From contig JADNRY010000063.1 of the NCBI GenBank assembly GCA_015501585.1, positions 186,001-250,000 on the forward strand: DNA of 64,000 nucleotides, in the 5' to 3' direction. This stretch comes from Rhodocollybia butyracea (lineage: Eukaryota > Basidiomycota > Agaricomycetes > Agaricales > Omphalotaceae). Made by a program: the position numbers and the translations under genes. Every line of letters starts with the position of its first letter. Position 1 is the first letter of the stretch. Shown piece after piece: positions 1-12,080 of the stretch. Below the pieces are notes generated by a model, which was not told the origin of the DNA, did no database searches, and saw only the letters and a list, made by a program, of their open reading frames with translations.

Positions 1-802
1 GACCTCGAGCGGGTACAAGCGGGGACGACGGGCTGGCACTGGCGCACTGTGCTATCCCTGTGCACATTAAATCTAACTTCAACATTGTAATTTACTCAAA
101 CTCACTGTTGCATTCCCAGCTATTGTTAACTACACTCATCAGACCAAGAAGCAAGCAATGAGGGTAGCGTGTCGCAGTGATACTTTTGTTGCTGTCCTGA
201 CAGTTCTCAAGTAGTACAGCCTCGGACACCAAGCGAGTTTCAAGGTTGGAGAATACACAGTTGTGCTGGTGTGAGTGATTCAGAGGTTTGAGCTTCGAGG
301 GGCATAACCGCATTTACGACACTGTATAGACGCGGTATGTCTAGTTTCTCTCTCGGAAAAGACATTGACAGCTATATCCGACGGTAAAAAGGTGCCAGTC
401 ATTGGGTGGAATCCATTCTGCGTTGAATATGTAAATTATTAAATAGCATAATTTCTGAGAGTTCGCAGTCAAGTTAGACAAAAGGAAAACTTGAATCTAC
501 TGCGGGCCTCAAGTGTATAACCAGGATCAAGGGATCAAATAAATGTCCAAGTAGGTAGTTGGGAGTACTGGGGCACACGCTCAAACCCATGGAAAGGAGA
601 ACTCTTAGGCGTGTGGAACGTACAGTGACTACCAGTGAGGGAAAGGATGCATTACCTAGATTTTGAAAACTCCTTTGAAGTTAAATCCAAATAGTTCCCT
701 CGAAACCCACCTTCCTGCGGATGAGTTCGGTGCATCTATTTCAGCTTAGCCAGACAAAAATTGGGATACATTATCCCAGAACGCGTAGTAATGACTCTCA
801 GT
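1..802. other. Outer flank of left arm, no gene seen
   Basis: I see no supported gene here. Positions 471-525 carry, in reverse orientation, a short tail repeat (core TTTTGTCTAACTTGACTG) that recurs near 6236, 11515 and 11608. Around 705-760 the minus strand resembles 6040-6090 on the plus strand (shared core ATGCACCGAA). The inverted duplication of the metacaspase locus therefore reaches at least this far out. Confidence 0.5.
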
Positions 803-1246
803 TCAACGGAGAGGCTGATGATGGAGTATGTCGCTGAAGAAAGTTAACGCACACACAAAGCCAAAGGTGTAACAAAACAACTTGCCTGGTATCAACAGCG
901 ACATATCGATGTTAGATACAGGAAAGAAGTTTTTTAGTTCGTCGTAATCGTCTCCGAGTTCATCTCTACGGTGCTGTTTCCAGGTAGCTTTCTCCCTCAA
1001 GTCCATGGTAACACCCACACCGAAGCCCCGCATCCACCCACCAGAAGAACTGATAGGCAATATGGAAGTGGATCATTTCGAAAGCTGTCATCCCGACTGA
1101 GAGGGTAGTAAAGGTAGGGGAAAGGGACGGAGAAGATGGTAAAATGGAGATATGAGGCAGCGGATAAGGACCATGCTTGCAAGCCCTCGACTGACCATTT
1201 TAATGAAGTCAGGGGGACCCGCGTGCATAATGTCATCCAGTGCCAT
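803..1246 (-). pseudogene. Short conserved remnant beside metacaspase A
   Basis: A minus-strand ATG opens a short stretch (MALDDIMHAGPPDFIKM), followed by a donor-like GTCAGT and a further conserved block containing GDDYDELKNFF. The same arrangement follows the other metacaspase copy at 5626-5910. No single reading frame or clean splice model joins the pieces, and I recognise no family. It may be the end of a neighbouring gene caught in the duplication, or a decayed gene. Confidence 0.3.
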
Positions 1247-1289
1247 CTGGCGAAAAAGAACAAATTGGAAGAACAATGGCTGTGACAAT

Positions 1290-1515
1290 GAGTAAATGAA
1301 GGGGAGTAAATGAAGGTGATGAGTAGGTGAAGGTGATTAGTATGTGAAGGTGATGAGTAGGTGAAGGTGATGAGCAGGTGAAAGTGATCAGTAGATGAGG
1401 GTCATGAGTAAGTGAGGGTCATGAGTAGGTGAGGGTCATGAGTAGGTGAGGGTCATGAGTAGGTGGGGGTCATGAGTAGGTGAGGGTCATGAGTAGGGTC
1501 ATGAGTGAGCGTCAT
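1290..1515. repeat. Minisatellite (GAGTAGGTGAGGGTCAT-like units)
   Basis: Roughly a dozen imperfect units of about 17-18 bp related to GTGAGTAGGTGAAGGTGAT, drifting to GAGTAGGTGAGGGTCAT. An equivalent block in opposite orientation lies at 5395-5590 in the other arm, so it predates the inverted duplication. Confidence 0.8.
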
Positions 1516-1643
1516 GAATCGAGGATAGAGAGCAAATGGAGAGTCTGTTAAAGAAATGACGTGACGCTTTTATAGTTTTGTCCTTGCGTTACACAGAAAG
1601 CCAGGAGCCTGCCTCATTTCATCTAGCAGCCAGAGATAAAGAC

Positions 1644-3194
1644 TCATGCAAACCACAGCCTTTCCGTCTTCCTTCCTGCGACATACGCCGTTTGGAACGG
1701 CATGACAAGGCCGGGGCTCTGGATAAGATCCCAATATGTGGTGGTGGGATTGAGGCCGAGAGGCGACCTGAGCACAGAAAGAAACCGAGAAGTAAAGAAG
1801 CCTTGAGTTGTTCCAGTGGTCCTATCGGTAAACTCAAGTGCTTCTTCATACTCTTTAGCGGCAGCGATCAAAACATGCGATTTCATGTTAGCACGGAAGT
1901 TTGGACTAGCGGTGCGGGGTCTATCTGGCGATAGACGGTTCGCCTCATCCGCAGCTTTGAACATGAGCGGTACAGCTGAGGGAATGGGAGGACAAAAACG
2001 AGATGTAAGAAAATCCTTATCTCCCACTTGAAACGAAACAAAGGCAGAAGAAGAACCCCTTATCCCGCTACCAGTATGACAGCAATCTAGAATAAGTGTG
2101 ATGTTGGAGCACTTTTTTGCTATTTCGCCAAGGATGACGTTGATCTCGCGATCGCTGATGTCCACGATCATCTCCTCCGTCCCATCTGCGTTGGACTTTA
2201 GTGTGCGGCGATCTACAGGAGAAATAGCTTCGATGGATCCAGTATTGAGGGTAGTATAATCCGTTGCACGGTAGCTTTGGCCGTGTCCTGCGTAGAAGAT
2301 TATAATGGAATCGTTAGGTTTGATGTTGGGATTATCGTGGAGGTCGTATAGTGCGTTCAGGATATTCTCCCGTGTCGGAGATGAAGAGGGAATACGCTCG
2401 TCGCCAGTCGGGGAGAGGAGAAGCGTAATCTGGTCGACGGGCACGGAAAGGTCTTGTACAACATAGTCATGAAAAAGCATCGCGTCATTCACGCATCCAT
2501 GGAGCGCTGGAGTTTGTGGATCGTTATATTTGTTGATGCCTATTATCACGACATGGAAACGATGACCATTAGCCTTCTAAACAATCGCAGAACTGAGTTT
2601 TTTTCCTGGGGCAGTAACATTCTACGCACCTTAAAGCCATCAGAAAGATCTCGTTGAGAACAAACATCGATATTCTCACTTCCACAGGCCCTCCGCAGAT
2701 GAGAAACCAATTCATGTCTATCTTTCTTGAGGCGACCAAGCTCGTGGAGACATCTCAAAGTGTCTTTCACGGGCTCTCCTGCGCTGTAGCGCTGCTGGAA
2801 TTCCTTGAGCAGCTCGTCGACATCGACTACTTTGAATGTAAGTTCAACGCGGATAGAGAATCAATGAAGAACAAACCATCCGATGTATCAGTGGGATACC
2901 GTGCTTTCCACAGCTCGTCCGCCACCACCATTCTCTCTTCGATGTCGTTGAGCTGGTTTACGATGAGTTTAATGACGGAGTCGTCGCGCTTGTTTGCGGG
3001 CACCAGGTCCTGCCAGTCATAATTCTTGCCTGTGATTGGCATTCGTCAGTGAAGCACTTGCTATCATAGTTGGCTGCCATACCATCGTACGGATTGCCTT
3101 GAAATCCAGGTGTGATAGTTGCTAGTAGAGGCCGGCCAGGGTGTTCCTCTTTGTCACCACCGAAGCCCCGAGAAAACAGGTCTACTTGAACCAT
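1644..3194 (-). CDS. Metacaspase-family protease (peptidase C14), copy A
   Basis: Predicted cysteine protease of the caspase/metacaspase clan, family cleavage after Lys/Arg. Four exons splice cleanly: 3194-3083, 3029-2877, 2829-2630 and 2576-1644, giving 465 residues. Residues 1-155 form a helical, charged N-terminal module (core LCCLHELGRLKKDRHE-like, seen here as RCLHELGRLKKDRHE) that recurs in the other local copies. Residues ~163-465 are the caspase domain. It starts IIGINKY, with the catalytic histidine in YAGHGQSY (~His253) and the cysteine in LDCCHTG (~Cys320/321). The start ATG is the one conserved in copy B with the same exon-1 length. It is transcribed away from copy B across a ~500-bp shared upstream region. 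All catalytic motifs are intact, so this copy looks functional. The physiological substrate is unknown. Confidence 0.85.
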
Positions 3195-3698
3195 TTACTG
3201 TTCAGCGGCCAAGGATAGTCGATAGAGCAGCGCTGACCTTTATAGTGGGTACACGGACAAATAATTTCCGGTTGTCGGGCCTCGATCAGAAAAGTACACC
3301 TGGAAGGCATGAGTTTACCGGAGATAATCTGATATCAAGTCAACAGCAACAATAGAGCATGGAACACTATACATGAGGGATAATTAATAATTTCTTTCCG
3401 GAGATAGTTTCCGGTTTTGGCAAAAGCGTAACACGTGGGAGTATCATGGTTTGCAGCGTAGTTCCATGCCCCAAACTCATGCCTATCGTACTTTCTACTT
3501 AATCGAGGCCAGACAACGGTGTAAACGTGGTAGGGGCGCTGCATCAGCGTGCTCTATGTTTCGAAAGTCTCCGTTAAACCCATTGCCTCCCAGGTGTACT
3601 TGTCTAATCGAGGCCCGACAAACCGGAAATTATTTGTCCGTTTATCCACTATAAAGGCCAGTGCTGCTCTATTAACTATCCTTTGTCGCTGACCAGTA
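3195..3698. promoter_or_regulatory. Divergent intergenic promoter region of metacaspases A and B
   Basis: About 500 bp lie between the two outward-facing start codons. Both sides share a mirrored stretch (3180-3330 against 3568-3720) including ACCCACTATAAAGG or CCACTATAAAGG, which may be a TATA-type element ~50-60 bp upstream of each start. The central part (3331-3567) is unique. The promoter role is inferred from position and the mirrored sequence only. Confidence 0.45.
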
Positions 3699-5265
3699 AT
3701 GGTTCAAGTAGACCTGTCCCCTCGGGGCTTCGGTGGTGACAAAGAGGAACACCTTGGCCAGCCTCTACTAGCAAGTATCACACCTGGATTTCAAGGCAAT
3801 CCGTACGATGGTAAGGCAGCCGACGATAACAGCAAGCAAGCGCTTCACTGACGAATGCCAATCACAGGCAAGCTTTACGATTGGCAAGGCCTGGTGCCTG
3901 CACACAAGCGCGACGACTCCGTCATTAAACTCATCGTAAACCAGCTTAGCGATATCGAGCCCAAAATCGAAGAGAGAATGAAGGTGGCGGTCGAGCTGTG
4001 GAAAGCACGTCATCCAGATGATACATTGAATGGTCCGTTCTTCGTTGATTCTCTATGCGCATTTAACTCACATTCAAATAGTTGATTACGACGAACTGCT
4101 TAAGGACTTCCAGCAACGTTTCAGCGAAGGGGATGAGCTCGTCGAGGCCACTTTAATGTGTCTCCACGAGCTTGGTCGCCTCAAGAAAGATAGACATGAA
4201 TGGGTCTCCCATCTACGGAAAGCCCGTGGAAGTGAGAATATCGATGTTTGTCCTCAAGGGGACCTTTCTGATGGCTTCCAGGTGCGTGGAATGACATTGC
4301 CCTTAGGAAAAAAAACTCACCTCCGCGATTGTTTAGAGGGCTAATGGTCATCGTTTCCATGTCGTGATAGTAGGCATCAATAAATATTACGATCCACAAA
4401 CTCCAGCGCTCCAGGGATGCGTGAACGACGCACTGCTCTTTTACAACTATGCTATACACGACCTTTCCGTGCCCGCTGATCAAATCATGCTTCTCCTCTC
4501 CCCACTGGTGACGAGCTCATTCCCTTTCCATACAAGGCTCCGACACGGGAGAATATCCTGAACGCCCTATACGACCTCCACGATAACCCTAATATCAAAC
4601 CTGACGATTCTATCATCATCTTCTACGCAGGACACGGTCAAAGCTACCGTGCAGCGGGTTATACCCCCCGCAATACTGGATCCATCGAAGCTATCTCTCC
4701 TGTAGATCGCCGCACGCCGAAGTTAAACACAGATATGACAGAGGAGATGATCGTGGACATCAGCGACCGCGAAATCAACGTCATCCTTGGCGAGATAGCA
4801 AAAAAGTGCCCCAACATCACACTTATTCTAGATTGTTGTCATGGTGGTGGCGGGTCAAGGGGTTCCGATTCTGCCTTCACCCTGGGAGATAAAGAATTTC
4901 TTACATCCCGTTATTGTCCTGCCATTCCTTCGGCTGTACCGCTCATGTTCAAAGCTGCGGATGAGGCAAGACGTCTATCGCCAGATAGACCCCGCACCGC
5001 TAGTCCAAACTTTAAGGCTAACATGAAGTCACATGTGTTGATCGCTGCCGCAAAAGAGTATGAAGAAGCGCATGAGTTTATCGACAAAACCACTGGAACA
5101 ATCCAAGGTTACTTTACTTCTCGATTTCTCTCTGTGCTCAGGTCGCCCCTCGGCCTCAAACCCGCAACCACGTACCGGGATGTTATCGGGAGCCCCGGTC
5201 TTGTCATGCCATTCCAAACGGCATTTATCGCAGGGAAGAAGACAGCTAGGTTGTGGTTCGCCTGA
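3699..5265 (+). pseudogene. Metacaspase copy B, broken by a one-base deletion
   Basis: Exons 3699-3810, 3868-4032, 4082-4281 and 4337-5265 mirror copy A. The N-terminal module (CLHELGRLKKDRHE), His motif YAGHGQSY and Cys motif LDCCHGG are all present in the DNA. In exon 4, copy A reads CTCTCCCCGACTGG and copy B reads CTCTCCCCACTGG, one base short near 4502. This shifts the frame and stops it at 4559-4561, before the catalytic histidine. The rest of the caspase domain stays open in the other frame to 5265, so the lesion is young or a sequencing indel in a C-run. As it stands, the gene encodes only the N-terminal module plus the start of the caspase fold. Confidence 0.8.
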
Positions 5266-5394
5266 GTCTTTACCTCATCTCTCTTGCTGCTAGATGAAAT
5301 GTTGCAGCCTCCCGGCTTTCCGTGTAACGCAAAACAAACATCTATATAAACACCACATAATTCCTTTAACGGACTCTCCATTTGCTCTCCACTC

Positions 5395-5590
5395 TCTTTT
5401 ATCACATTCATTTCTCATCACCCTCACCTACTCATCACCTTCATTTCTCATCACCCTCACCTACTCATCACCTTCATTTCTCATCACCCTCACCTACTCA
5501 TCACCTTCATTTCTCATCACCCTCACCTACTCATCCCCCTCATTTATTCACCACACTCATTTACTCATCACCTTCCTTTACTCATCGTCA
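5395..5590. repeat. Minisatellite (CTCATCACCTTCATTT-like units)
   Basis: Tandem, slightly degenerate units of ~17-18 bp, some doubled into a ~35-bp higher-order period (CTCATCACCCTCACCTA followed by CTCATCACCTTCATTT). It is the inverted counterpart of 1290-1515. The repeat keeps several frames open, but those open frames are compositional artefacts. Confidence 0.8.
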
Positions 5591-5625
5591 CGGCCATTGT
5601 TCTTTCAATTTGTTCTTTTTCGCCA

Positions 5626-5910
5626 GATGGCACCGGATGACATCACGCGCGCGGGTTCTCCTGACTTCATCAAAAATGGGTCAGTCGAGGGTTTGCAAGC
5701 ATGGTCCTTATCCGTTGCCTCATATCTCCATTTCATTGCCCTACCTTTACAACCCTCTCAGTCTCGGGATAACAGCTTTCGGAATGATCCACTTCCACAT
5801 TGCCTACTCTGGTGGGCGGATGCAGGACTTCGATGTGTTTACCATGGACTCAAGAAACAAAACACTGGAGAGATGAACTTGGAGGAGACGACGATTACGA
5901 CAAACTAAAG
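5626..5910 (+). pseudogene. Short conserved remnant beside metacaspase B
   Basis: This is the counterpart of 803-1246: ATGGCACCGGATGAC opens a short stretch resembling MALDDIMHAGPPDFIKM of the other arm, then a conserved block ending near LEETTITTN. No continuous frame or convincing splice model exists and the family is not recognised. Confidence 0.3.
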
Positions 5911-6290
5911 AACTTTCTTCCTGTGGCACTCTTGGCGTCGTGTGTGCGCTAACTCCCCCCCCTCAGCAACAAACCCGACCACTGGCAGCTGCCAGCCGAC
6001 AGTCATTACTCCGCGTTCTATCCCTTTTCTCGCCCAGCTACACTGGAAATGCACCGAATTCATTTACAGGAATTTCGGCTAGCTGGATTAGGGAATACAT
6101 GTTTTTTAAAAATCTAATCAACGAAGTGGTCTATCCCTACCACTCAGTTCCTTACTCACCGACGCTATGCGTGCCTCAGACCCCGTTCCAAATATTCACT
6201 ATTACTTCCTTCTGTTATTTCTCCTGAACTACTCATAAACCTGACGGCTGCAGTAGACTTGCAAGTTTCCCTTTGTCTAACTTGCCTGCA

Positions 6291-8121
6291 AGCCCTTATT
6301 ACTTTCCGTTTATCAAGTTTCCTCACGTCTCTAACTAGCCTGCTAATCATACACTAGCTAGTTTTTTACACTATCCGCCCTTTTCACCCTTCTCTATCGA
6401 TCCGCCGCTGATGTTCTACAGTACATACACGTATTCACGCTGTACCATCTAATGCAGTTTCTTCAGTCGCTGTCTTCCCTGTTCACCTAATCTAAACGAC
6501 GGCAAACAAACGGCAGCTTGTTGATGGATCTTGAGATCTTACTTCTCTACCTATGGAATGTTTGCGTCTATACTCTATTGGCACATGGACATTATATGAA
6601 GACCGACACGGAGATAGCTCTATTCAGCACAGAATAGACTGGTGGTATGGCTGGCACACTCGACACATGCTCGTGCACAAAAGTTAATGACTTGCTACGG
6701 GCAGCGTAAACACTTAAGGAAACAAAGGAAACAAAAAGAAACACCAGACGAGGGATGATACGGAAGGTCTCCAGTAGGAGAAATTTGTTGCATTGGCGGC
6801 AAGTGCAACTTAGCTTTAGTGAAGAGAATACTACAGGTGCCAACTTGATGCTTGCGGCCGAAGCCATAACCACAGATAGTAGTATGAACAGTCTGGACCC
6901 TAAGGGAGGTTAGCCGCTCGACCCACGGAAGGTACGCTCCCCGAGGGGAAGAGATATCTCATATCTCATATGTAAAGGAACATGGTTAACATACAATGTC
7001 TTATTTCTCCTCGCCATCCTAGCTACCAAAAGTTGAAAACTATCAAATTCTCGTACAAATGATACCGCAAAAACCCAAAACAAACAAAAAAACAAACAAA
7101 AAAAAACAAAAAAAACCGACATCCGGTGCCATTAGTCAGTAAAGTCCTTGTCTTCAACAATTTACTTATCCAGGACGTTGAAGACGTGTACGGTCAGGCG
7201 CGCGCTTGAATTTGTTCAACAGCGCCTGGGCTGTACTATTATGTGTTTGATACCGTGACATAGTAAACACCATTCAACTGCACCTCCTCCTGTGACTACC
7301 CGAATGCTCTGTAAACTCAGAGATCTTTTGAACCGGCGAACCAGACCTTCCATCAAAGGTATATTTCTTTCGGCGAGATGGATTCTCAGCAGCACTGCTG
7401 TAGTTTCAGTGTTTTCGTTCCATTACTCGACATTATTTTTGATTGACTTGCGAAATGCAGTAGACCGCGGAGCTCTGCGACAACCGTCTAGCAAAATACC
7501 GAACAAGCCTCATTGTAGTTTAATTCCCCGCAGGTGTACAGCACTTCCACAGCTACAGGAACAGAGAATGGCCACGACTCTGGCCACTCACACGTCTTTT
7601 TCGGGATAATGATGTAGGAAATTTGGTTTTGCACTTATAATGGGGCAAAAAATAAGGCAAATAACAATGCTTTGCTACCTGTTTGTCTGGGCTGAGTCTC
7701 CCAAGGCTCCCCGGAGGGAGGGAGAGAGGTCAAGGACGGAGGGAGAGGGCAAGAGTTAGGGCGTCAGGGTGTGATGACATGGGAGGAAATGGAGTGGCGC
7801 TTCTGTCTACATACGATCGTAAAAAATAAGACACCTACTCAACTTGAAGGTGCGCCCGGTTTATTTTATTTGACAATATCTTAAATCCGACTTGAAGTGT
7901 ATATATAATCATGCAGTATCGGTTTCGAGCAGCAGTTTTACGCCCCGGAATAATGGGACCGTGCCATCTGTCCTCTCGTTTAACCATTAACACCATACCC
8001 TCAACGTACAAACCTTTTTGGCTCACAAATATAACAGTTTCTGACATTCGCGAACTATTATTCCACTTGCTCTTGTCAGTAATGGTTCATTGTGTATCTT
8101 TCGACCTCAAAAGCTGACCTC
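6291..8121. other. Intergenic region, no gene supported
   Basis: Only short open frames without recognisable motifs. An A-rich run of about 40 bases lies at 7077-7116 and a purine-rich G stretch at 7690-7760. I see no TIR, LTR or RNA gene. Confidence 0.4.
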
Positions 8122-11100
8122 ATGGCAGTAATCCTCCTCCAGGTGTTAGGTATTTGTCCCAGTACCTCTGGTGATTTAGCTCAAAGCCTCTATGCAGCTA
8201 CACAGAAGGAGAGAAGCGCGCTACCGAAGCCGCGTAAGTACATAGCATTAGCTTTGACTTCGAGTACGCTCATTAACATTGGTGTATCTAGATATAGAAA
8301 ATACGAGAAGTCCAAGAAGAAGTGAGTGTTTCTGCGTGTATAGTAGCACTTTCCTGAATGCTATAGGCCTACTGCTCTTCCTCAGCTGAAGATTGTAGAA
8401 GATATGTACGTTCCCCTTGCATTCCAGTGTAATTTTCGGCTTATTGTTCAATCCTCAGTGTAGCGTCCAAGTCATTGTTTGCTATAATCATCGGTGTTAA
8501 TGAATATGCACATGACGGAGTCAAAAACTTAAATGGCGCCGTGTCCGACGCAGATATGTTCACGAAGTATCTGACTTCGACGTTGGGAGTACCCCCAACA
8601 CAGATCAAGAACCTTCGAGACAAGGCTGCAACAAAGGTAGCCATCGAAAAAGCTATCAAAGAGTTGGGCGATGATCCCAGTGTCCCAGAGGACGCCGCTC
8701 TCCTTCTCTTTTTTGCTGGTCATGGTGCGGAGGTGGATGCGCCGACTAACCGGCCCTCTGGACATGTCAAAGGAAAAATTCAAATGCTTCTCCCTCACGA
8801 TTTTAATCCGCAAGTGAAGGCTGACGAAGCTACTCATGGACAAGGCCTCCTTGATGTCGAATTTGCCCGTTTGCTTGAAGAGCTCGCAACAAAGAAATCA
8901 GATAACATTGTACGTGAATTGTCATTTTCTGGCATCATGATAATGATCAATAATATACCAGACTGTGATTGTGGATTCTTGTCATTCGGGTTCTTGTACT
9001 CGATCGTATCTATTGGACGATTCTAAACTCGCCATACGCGGAGTAGAACTCCCAGATAACTTTGTTATAGCAGTCCAGCAACTCTTGAACGATTTTATGG
9101 CAGATGATGAAACTCGAGCATACGTACCTTCGGCTGGGTATGAAACCATCGGTCATGGATCGCATATGCTGCTCGCGGGATGCATGCAAGGAGAGGAAGC
9201 CAAGGAAAACAAAGGACACGGTGCTTTCACGACAGCCCTGTTGAATCTATTCCGGGATCATGGAGTCGATAAACTCACTTACCGAGATGTCATCGACAAA
9301 CTACCAGATCTTCCTTCGTGAGTGCATTGCTTACAGGTATATCCATACTTATTATTTTTAGACAACATCCCCAGTGCGAGGGCGCCAACATGACTAGGTT
9401 TCTTTTCAACGGCCAAATCCATTCAACTCAAGTGTTACACAACCTTTCTTCTGACCCAAATTCCAAAGAATTGATTTTGGAAGGCGGTGATGCTCACGGT
9501 ATCACCACAGGAGCAGAGTTTGCCGTCTACGAAGATGATAAAATGGAGAAACAACTGGGCACCGTTACTGTGACCAGCAGTACAGCTTTTAGCAGCGTCT
9601 GCATATCCACAGATCTGGACCCCTCTTCTCTTTCTCCCCGTGCATTTGCTAAAATGACTCGAGTGGGTGACGGATTCGATGTTCGTCTCCTTGTCCCGAT
9701 GCATAACGACTTTCTCCGTCCTATCCGACGAGTAGCATTAGAGATGGAGAGTACGGAAGAGACGAAAAGGAGGTTTTTCATGGTGGACCGCATGGACGAA
9801 AACCCAGACCTCATCCTCACGCTGGAGAATCAACAAGTTCACTTTGAAATCGGTGACCGAGTCTGTCGAGAACATGGCATGGAGCGCATGTCTACCTCGG
9901 TTCCCGTCAAAGGAATAGATGATATCTCTCGCGTTCTTCTCAGCTCGGCTGATTTCTACTGGCACCTTCGTCGCTCGAAAAGAGAGAATAAACTCTCTGG
10001 TAGCGGTAAAGTGACAATAAACTGCGTTCGACTTGTAAAAGAGTCGGATGGAACATATTTACCCGATTCACAACGCACCGATTTCAATGTCAATGGTGTT
10101 GTTGCAGTTAACGTGGATGACGGTTTTCAGTATGGTTTTAAGATCAATAACCAGTCGAAGGTTCCTCTGTATGCTGCTCTGTTCTTCTTTGATGTTGGCG
10201 ATTTGAGTATCAGTAAGTTTTGATAACCAGTTTCGTCCATATTATTTGCACTAATCAAATACTATATCTAGCCAAAGTTTACGTCCCTGGTCGTGCGAGG
10301 TATAACATAGCCGACGCTTCGATTCCCGCTGGAGGAACATTAACCATCGGTTACGGATCTAGCGGCACAGTCCCGCGCATTTTCTGCCTCAAAGAACACC
10401 AGAAGGTCGCTATTGGTTACCTCAAACTCTTCCTTTCGAACAAATACGTCGACTTTTCGAATATCGAGCAAAATTCCCCCTTTGACTCGAGTCGGGGAAC
10501 TAATCGTCCGTCAACAAGGACGAAGGATCTTTACGAGGCGATATGCATCACTGTGGTTCAGAAAAATGTTCCAGTCATTGGTACCATCTCTGAGACGAGA
10601 CCGCCTCAAGCTGAAGTAGTGCCTCTGAAAGTTATATCATCTGATTCATCTCCGCAGACCAATCCCGCTCCATCCACGAGTAGTGAGCAGGCAGTGATTC
10701 CGCACCGCTCAAAATCCCTTACAGAGCTGAGAGAGGAAGACGAGGTCAGTGAGTCGGCAGCTGTTGGTTCTCAGGCAGAGCAGTGGGATGTGGGATCATC
10801 CAGTGATTACACACCTGGACTGCCATATCAGGCCAAAGATTTCATCAATAAGTTCTACTCAGGACTGGAACCTTGGGTAGACGTTGATACTGACAATACT
10901 CATATCATCGTCAAGACGGTACACGGTCTGGTTGAGTCTTTGATGGCCTCACGGTTCTCTTTCCCCCAGCAGATGCTTTTTCGTTTTTTGCAGGGTATCG
11001 ATGCGTCTTCAAACCCGCAGTACGTCTCTAATTTGCAGAAGTACTACTCTTCTTTGTCAATGCCAGGTGGGCCACCACTAGAGTCAGAGCTCACCACTAG

Positions 11101-11131
11101 CCCTCGCTTTAGTTCCTCTTGGAGAACTTGA
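8122..11131 (+). CDS. Large metacaspase-family protein, second subfamily
   Basis: Five exons join in frame: 8122-8321, 8459-8909, 8962-9317, 9362-10212 and 10272-11131, predicting 905 residues. The first ~66 residues are poorly conserved-looking, with a hydrophobic then basic stretch (LALTSSTLINI, KYEKSKK). They have the least certain boundaries, and another small exon in intron 1 is possible. Residues ~67-340 are a caspase-like domain starting FAIIIGVNEY. The histidine is in FFAGHGAE (~152) and the cysteine in VDSCHSGS (~224), both intact. A long C-terminal region follows: a beta-rich part, a Ser-rich acidic linker (~residues 740-830) and a helical tail. It lies in the same neighbourhood as copies A-C but differs in sequence and architecture, lacking their CLHELGRLKKDRHE module. 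Confidence 0.8.
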
Positions 11132-11347
11132 AGGTCGGAGGTCCTTTCAGGCTCAGAGGTTTCTTATGAAAGTAGTTTCTATCTGTATATATGCTGTATA
11201 CATTCAACGTCGATATTCAGATGCTTCGGTGGATGTGAGGCTTAAGAATATGTCGTATGCTCGAGTGTCCGTTCCTAGAAGATCTGAGGCCGAAGGCTTC
11301 TCTAGATCTTTCCAGGCTGGGAAAGCCCTCCTCCGTCTATATACACA

Positions 11348-11499
11348 ATGGATCGTCAGTATAATGAGTCTGCCTGGGGGAGACTACCTCCGAACAATGG
11401 TTTTTGGCAGGATCAAGATTTTTGTAAGTGATCCCAGCCTCACGCTCGAAGCTCACTGGTGATCAGTTTCTCCCGGTATTCCGACTTACATTTATTTGA
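11348..11499 (+). CDS. Possible tiny two-exon gene
   Basis: An ATG opens a 25-residue stretch rich in N, G, W and Q (ending NNGFWQDQDF) that meets a good donor GTAAGT at 11424. An acceptor GATCAG follows, with a short second exon ending in TGA. It sits just upstream of the tail repeats. Nothing else supports it, and it may be chance. Confidence 0.15.
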
Positions 11500-12080
11500 T
11501 CCCTTGAATCCTCTATTTTCTGTACCTACTTATACAGTCACAGTAGACTCAGGTTTTCCTCTTGTCTAACTTAACTTGACGGAAAGCTCTATACGCATGT
11601 ATTCGATCCTCTGTACCTACTTATACACTTGAGGGCCGGAGTAAACTCAAGTTTTCCTTTTGTCTAACTTGACTGTTTGCTCTCAGGTAAATACTTTTAT
11701 TTGTTCATATGACTGGTCCAGGTTACTGTGCACAGAAGTGTGGCTTAATGCTTCGGCCGCTAAGATGAAAGAAACATCTCACTCAACTTATAATATACCT
11801 ACCCTTTATGAAGGTCTTCCGTCCTGAGTCTCAATCTTAGCGTATCCCAACCAAGGAAGCTGCACATTAACGCGACAGCCAGATAAATATACAAATAACT
11901 GGTCAGCGAAATATAATATCCTGTTTTCTATACTACTTAGACGATGATCGTACGGCGGTCATATAATAAAATGTAAGGTAATCTACACAGAGCGCATTAA
12001 AACATACTTAAGCTTTTACACAACGCAAATAAGAAGATAATAAGTTGACACTGTAGACCAATAAGATGATGTCGGAAGAT
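11500..12080. repeat. Two direct copies of the tail repeat, otherwise no gene
   Basis: Copies at ~11515-11580 and ~11608-11670 share CTGTACCTACTTATAC followed by the core TTTTCCTTTTGTCTAACTTGAC. The same core occurs at 471-525 (reverse) and 6236-6290, each time beyond the end of a metacaspase unit. The rest to 12080 is AT-rich with no supported feature. Confidence 0.55.

Larger units (their letters stand above)
471..3330 (-). repeat. Left arm of ~2.8-kb inverted duplication
   Basis: Read on the minus strand, this arm matches 3568-6290 on the plus strand. In order it holds a promoter-proximal segment, a four-exon metacaspase gene with exons of 112 and 200 bp in both arms, a minisatellite, a small conserved remnant and the tail repeat. 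The ~240-bp spacer 3331-3567 is not shared. Many substitutions and small indels separate the arms, so the duplication is not recent. Confidence 0.75.
3568..6290 (+). repeat. Right arm of ~2.8-kb inverted duplication
   Basis: This is the plus-strand counterpart of 471-3330 with the same order of parts: TATA-like stretch, metacaspase exons, minisatellite, short remnant and tail repeat at 6236-6290. Exon lengths match the left arm except for a 12-bp longer exon 2 and a net one-base deficit in exon 4. Confidence 0.75.

Noticed and set aside
5294..5908. 204-codon plus-strand open frame
   Set aside because: Mostly translated minisatellite (repeated FLITLTYSSPS); an artefact of the repeat period.
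11166..11462. 98-codon plus-strand frame downstream of the large metacaspase
   Set aside because: Lacks motifs and continuity with the upstream gene; only a tiny alternative frame with a good donor (11348) was kept, at low confidence.
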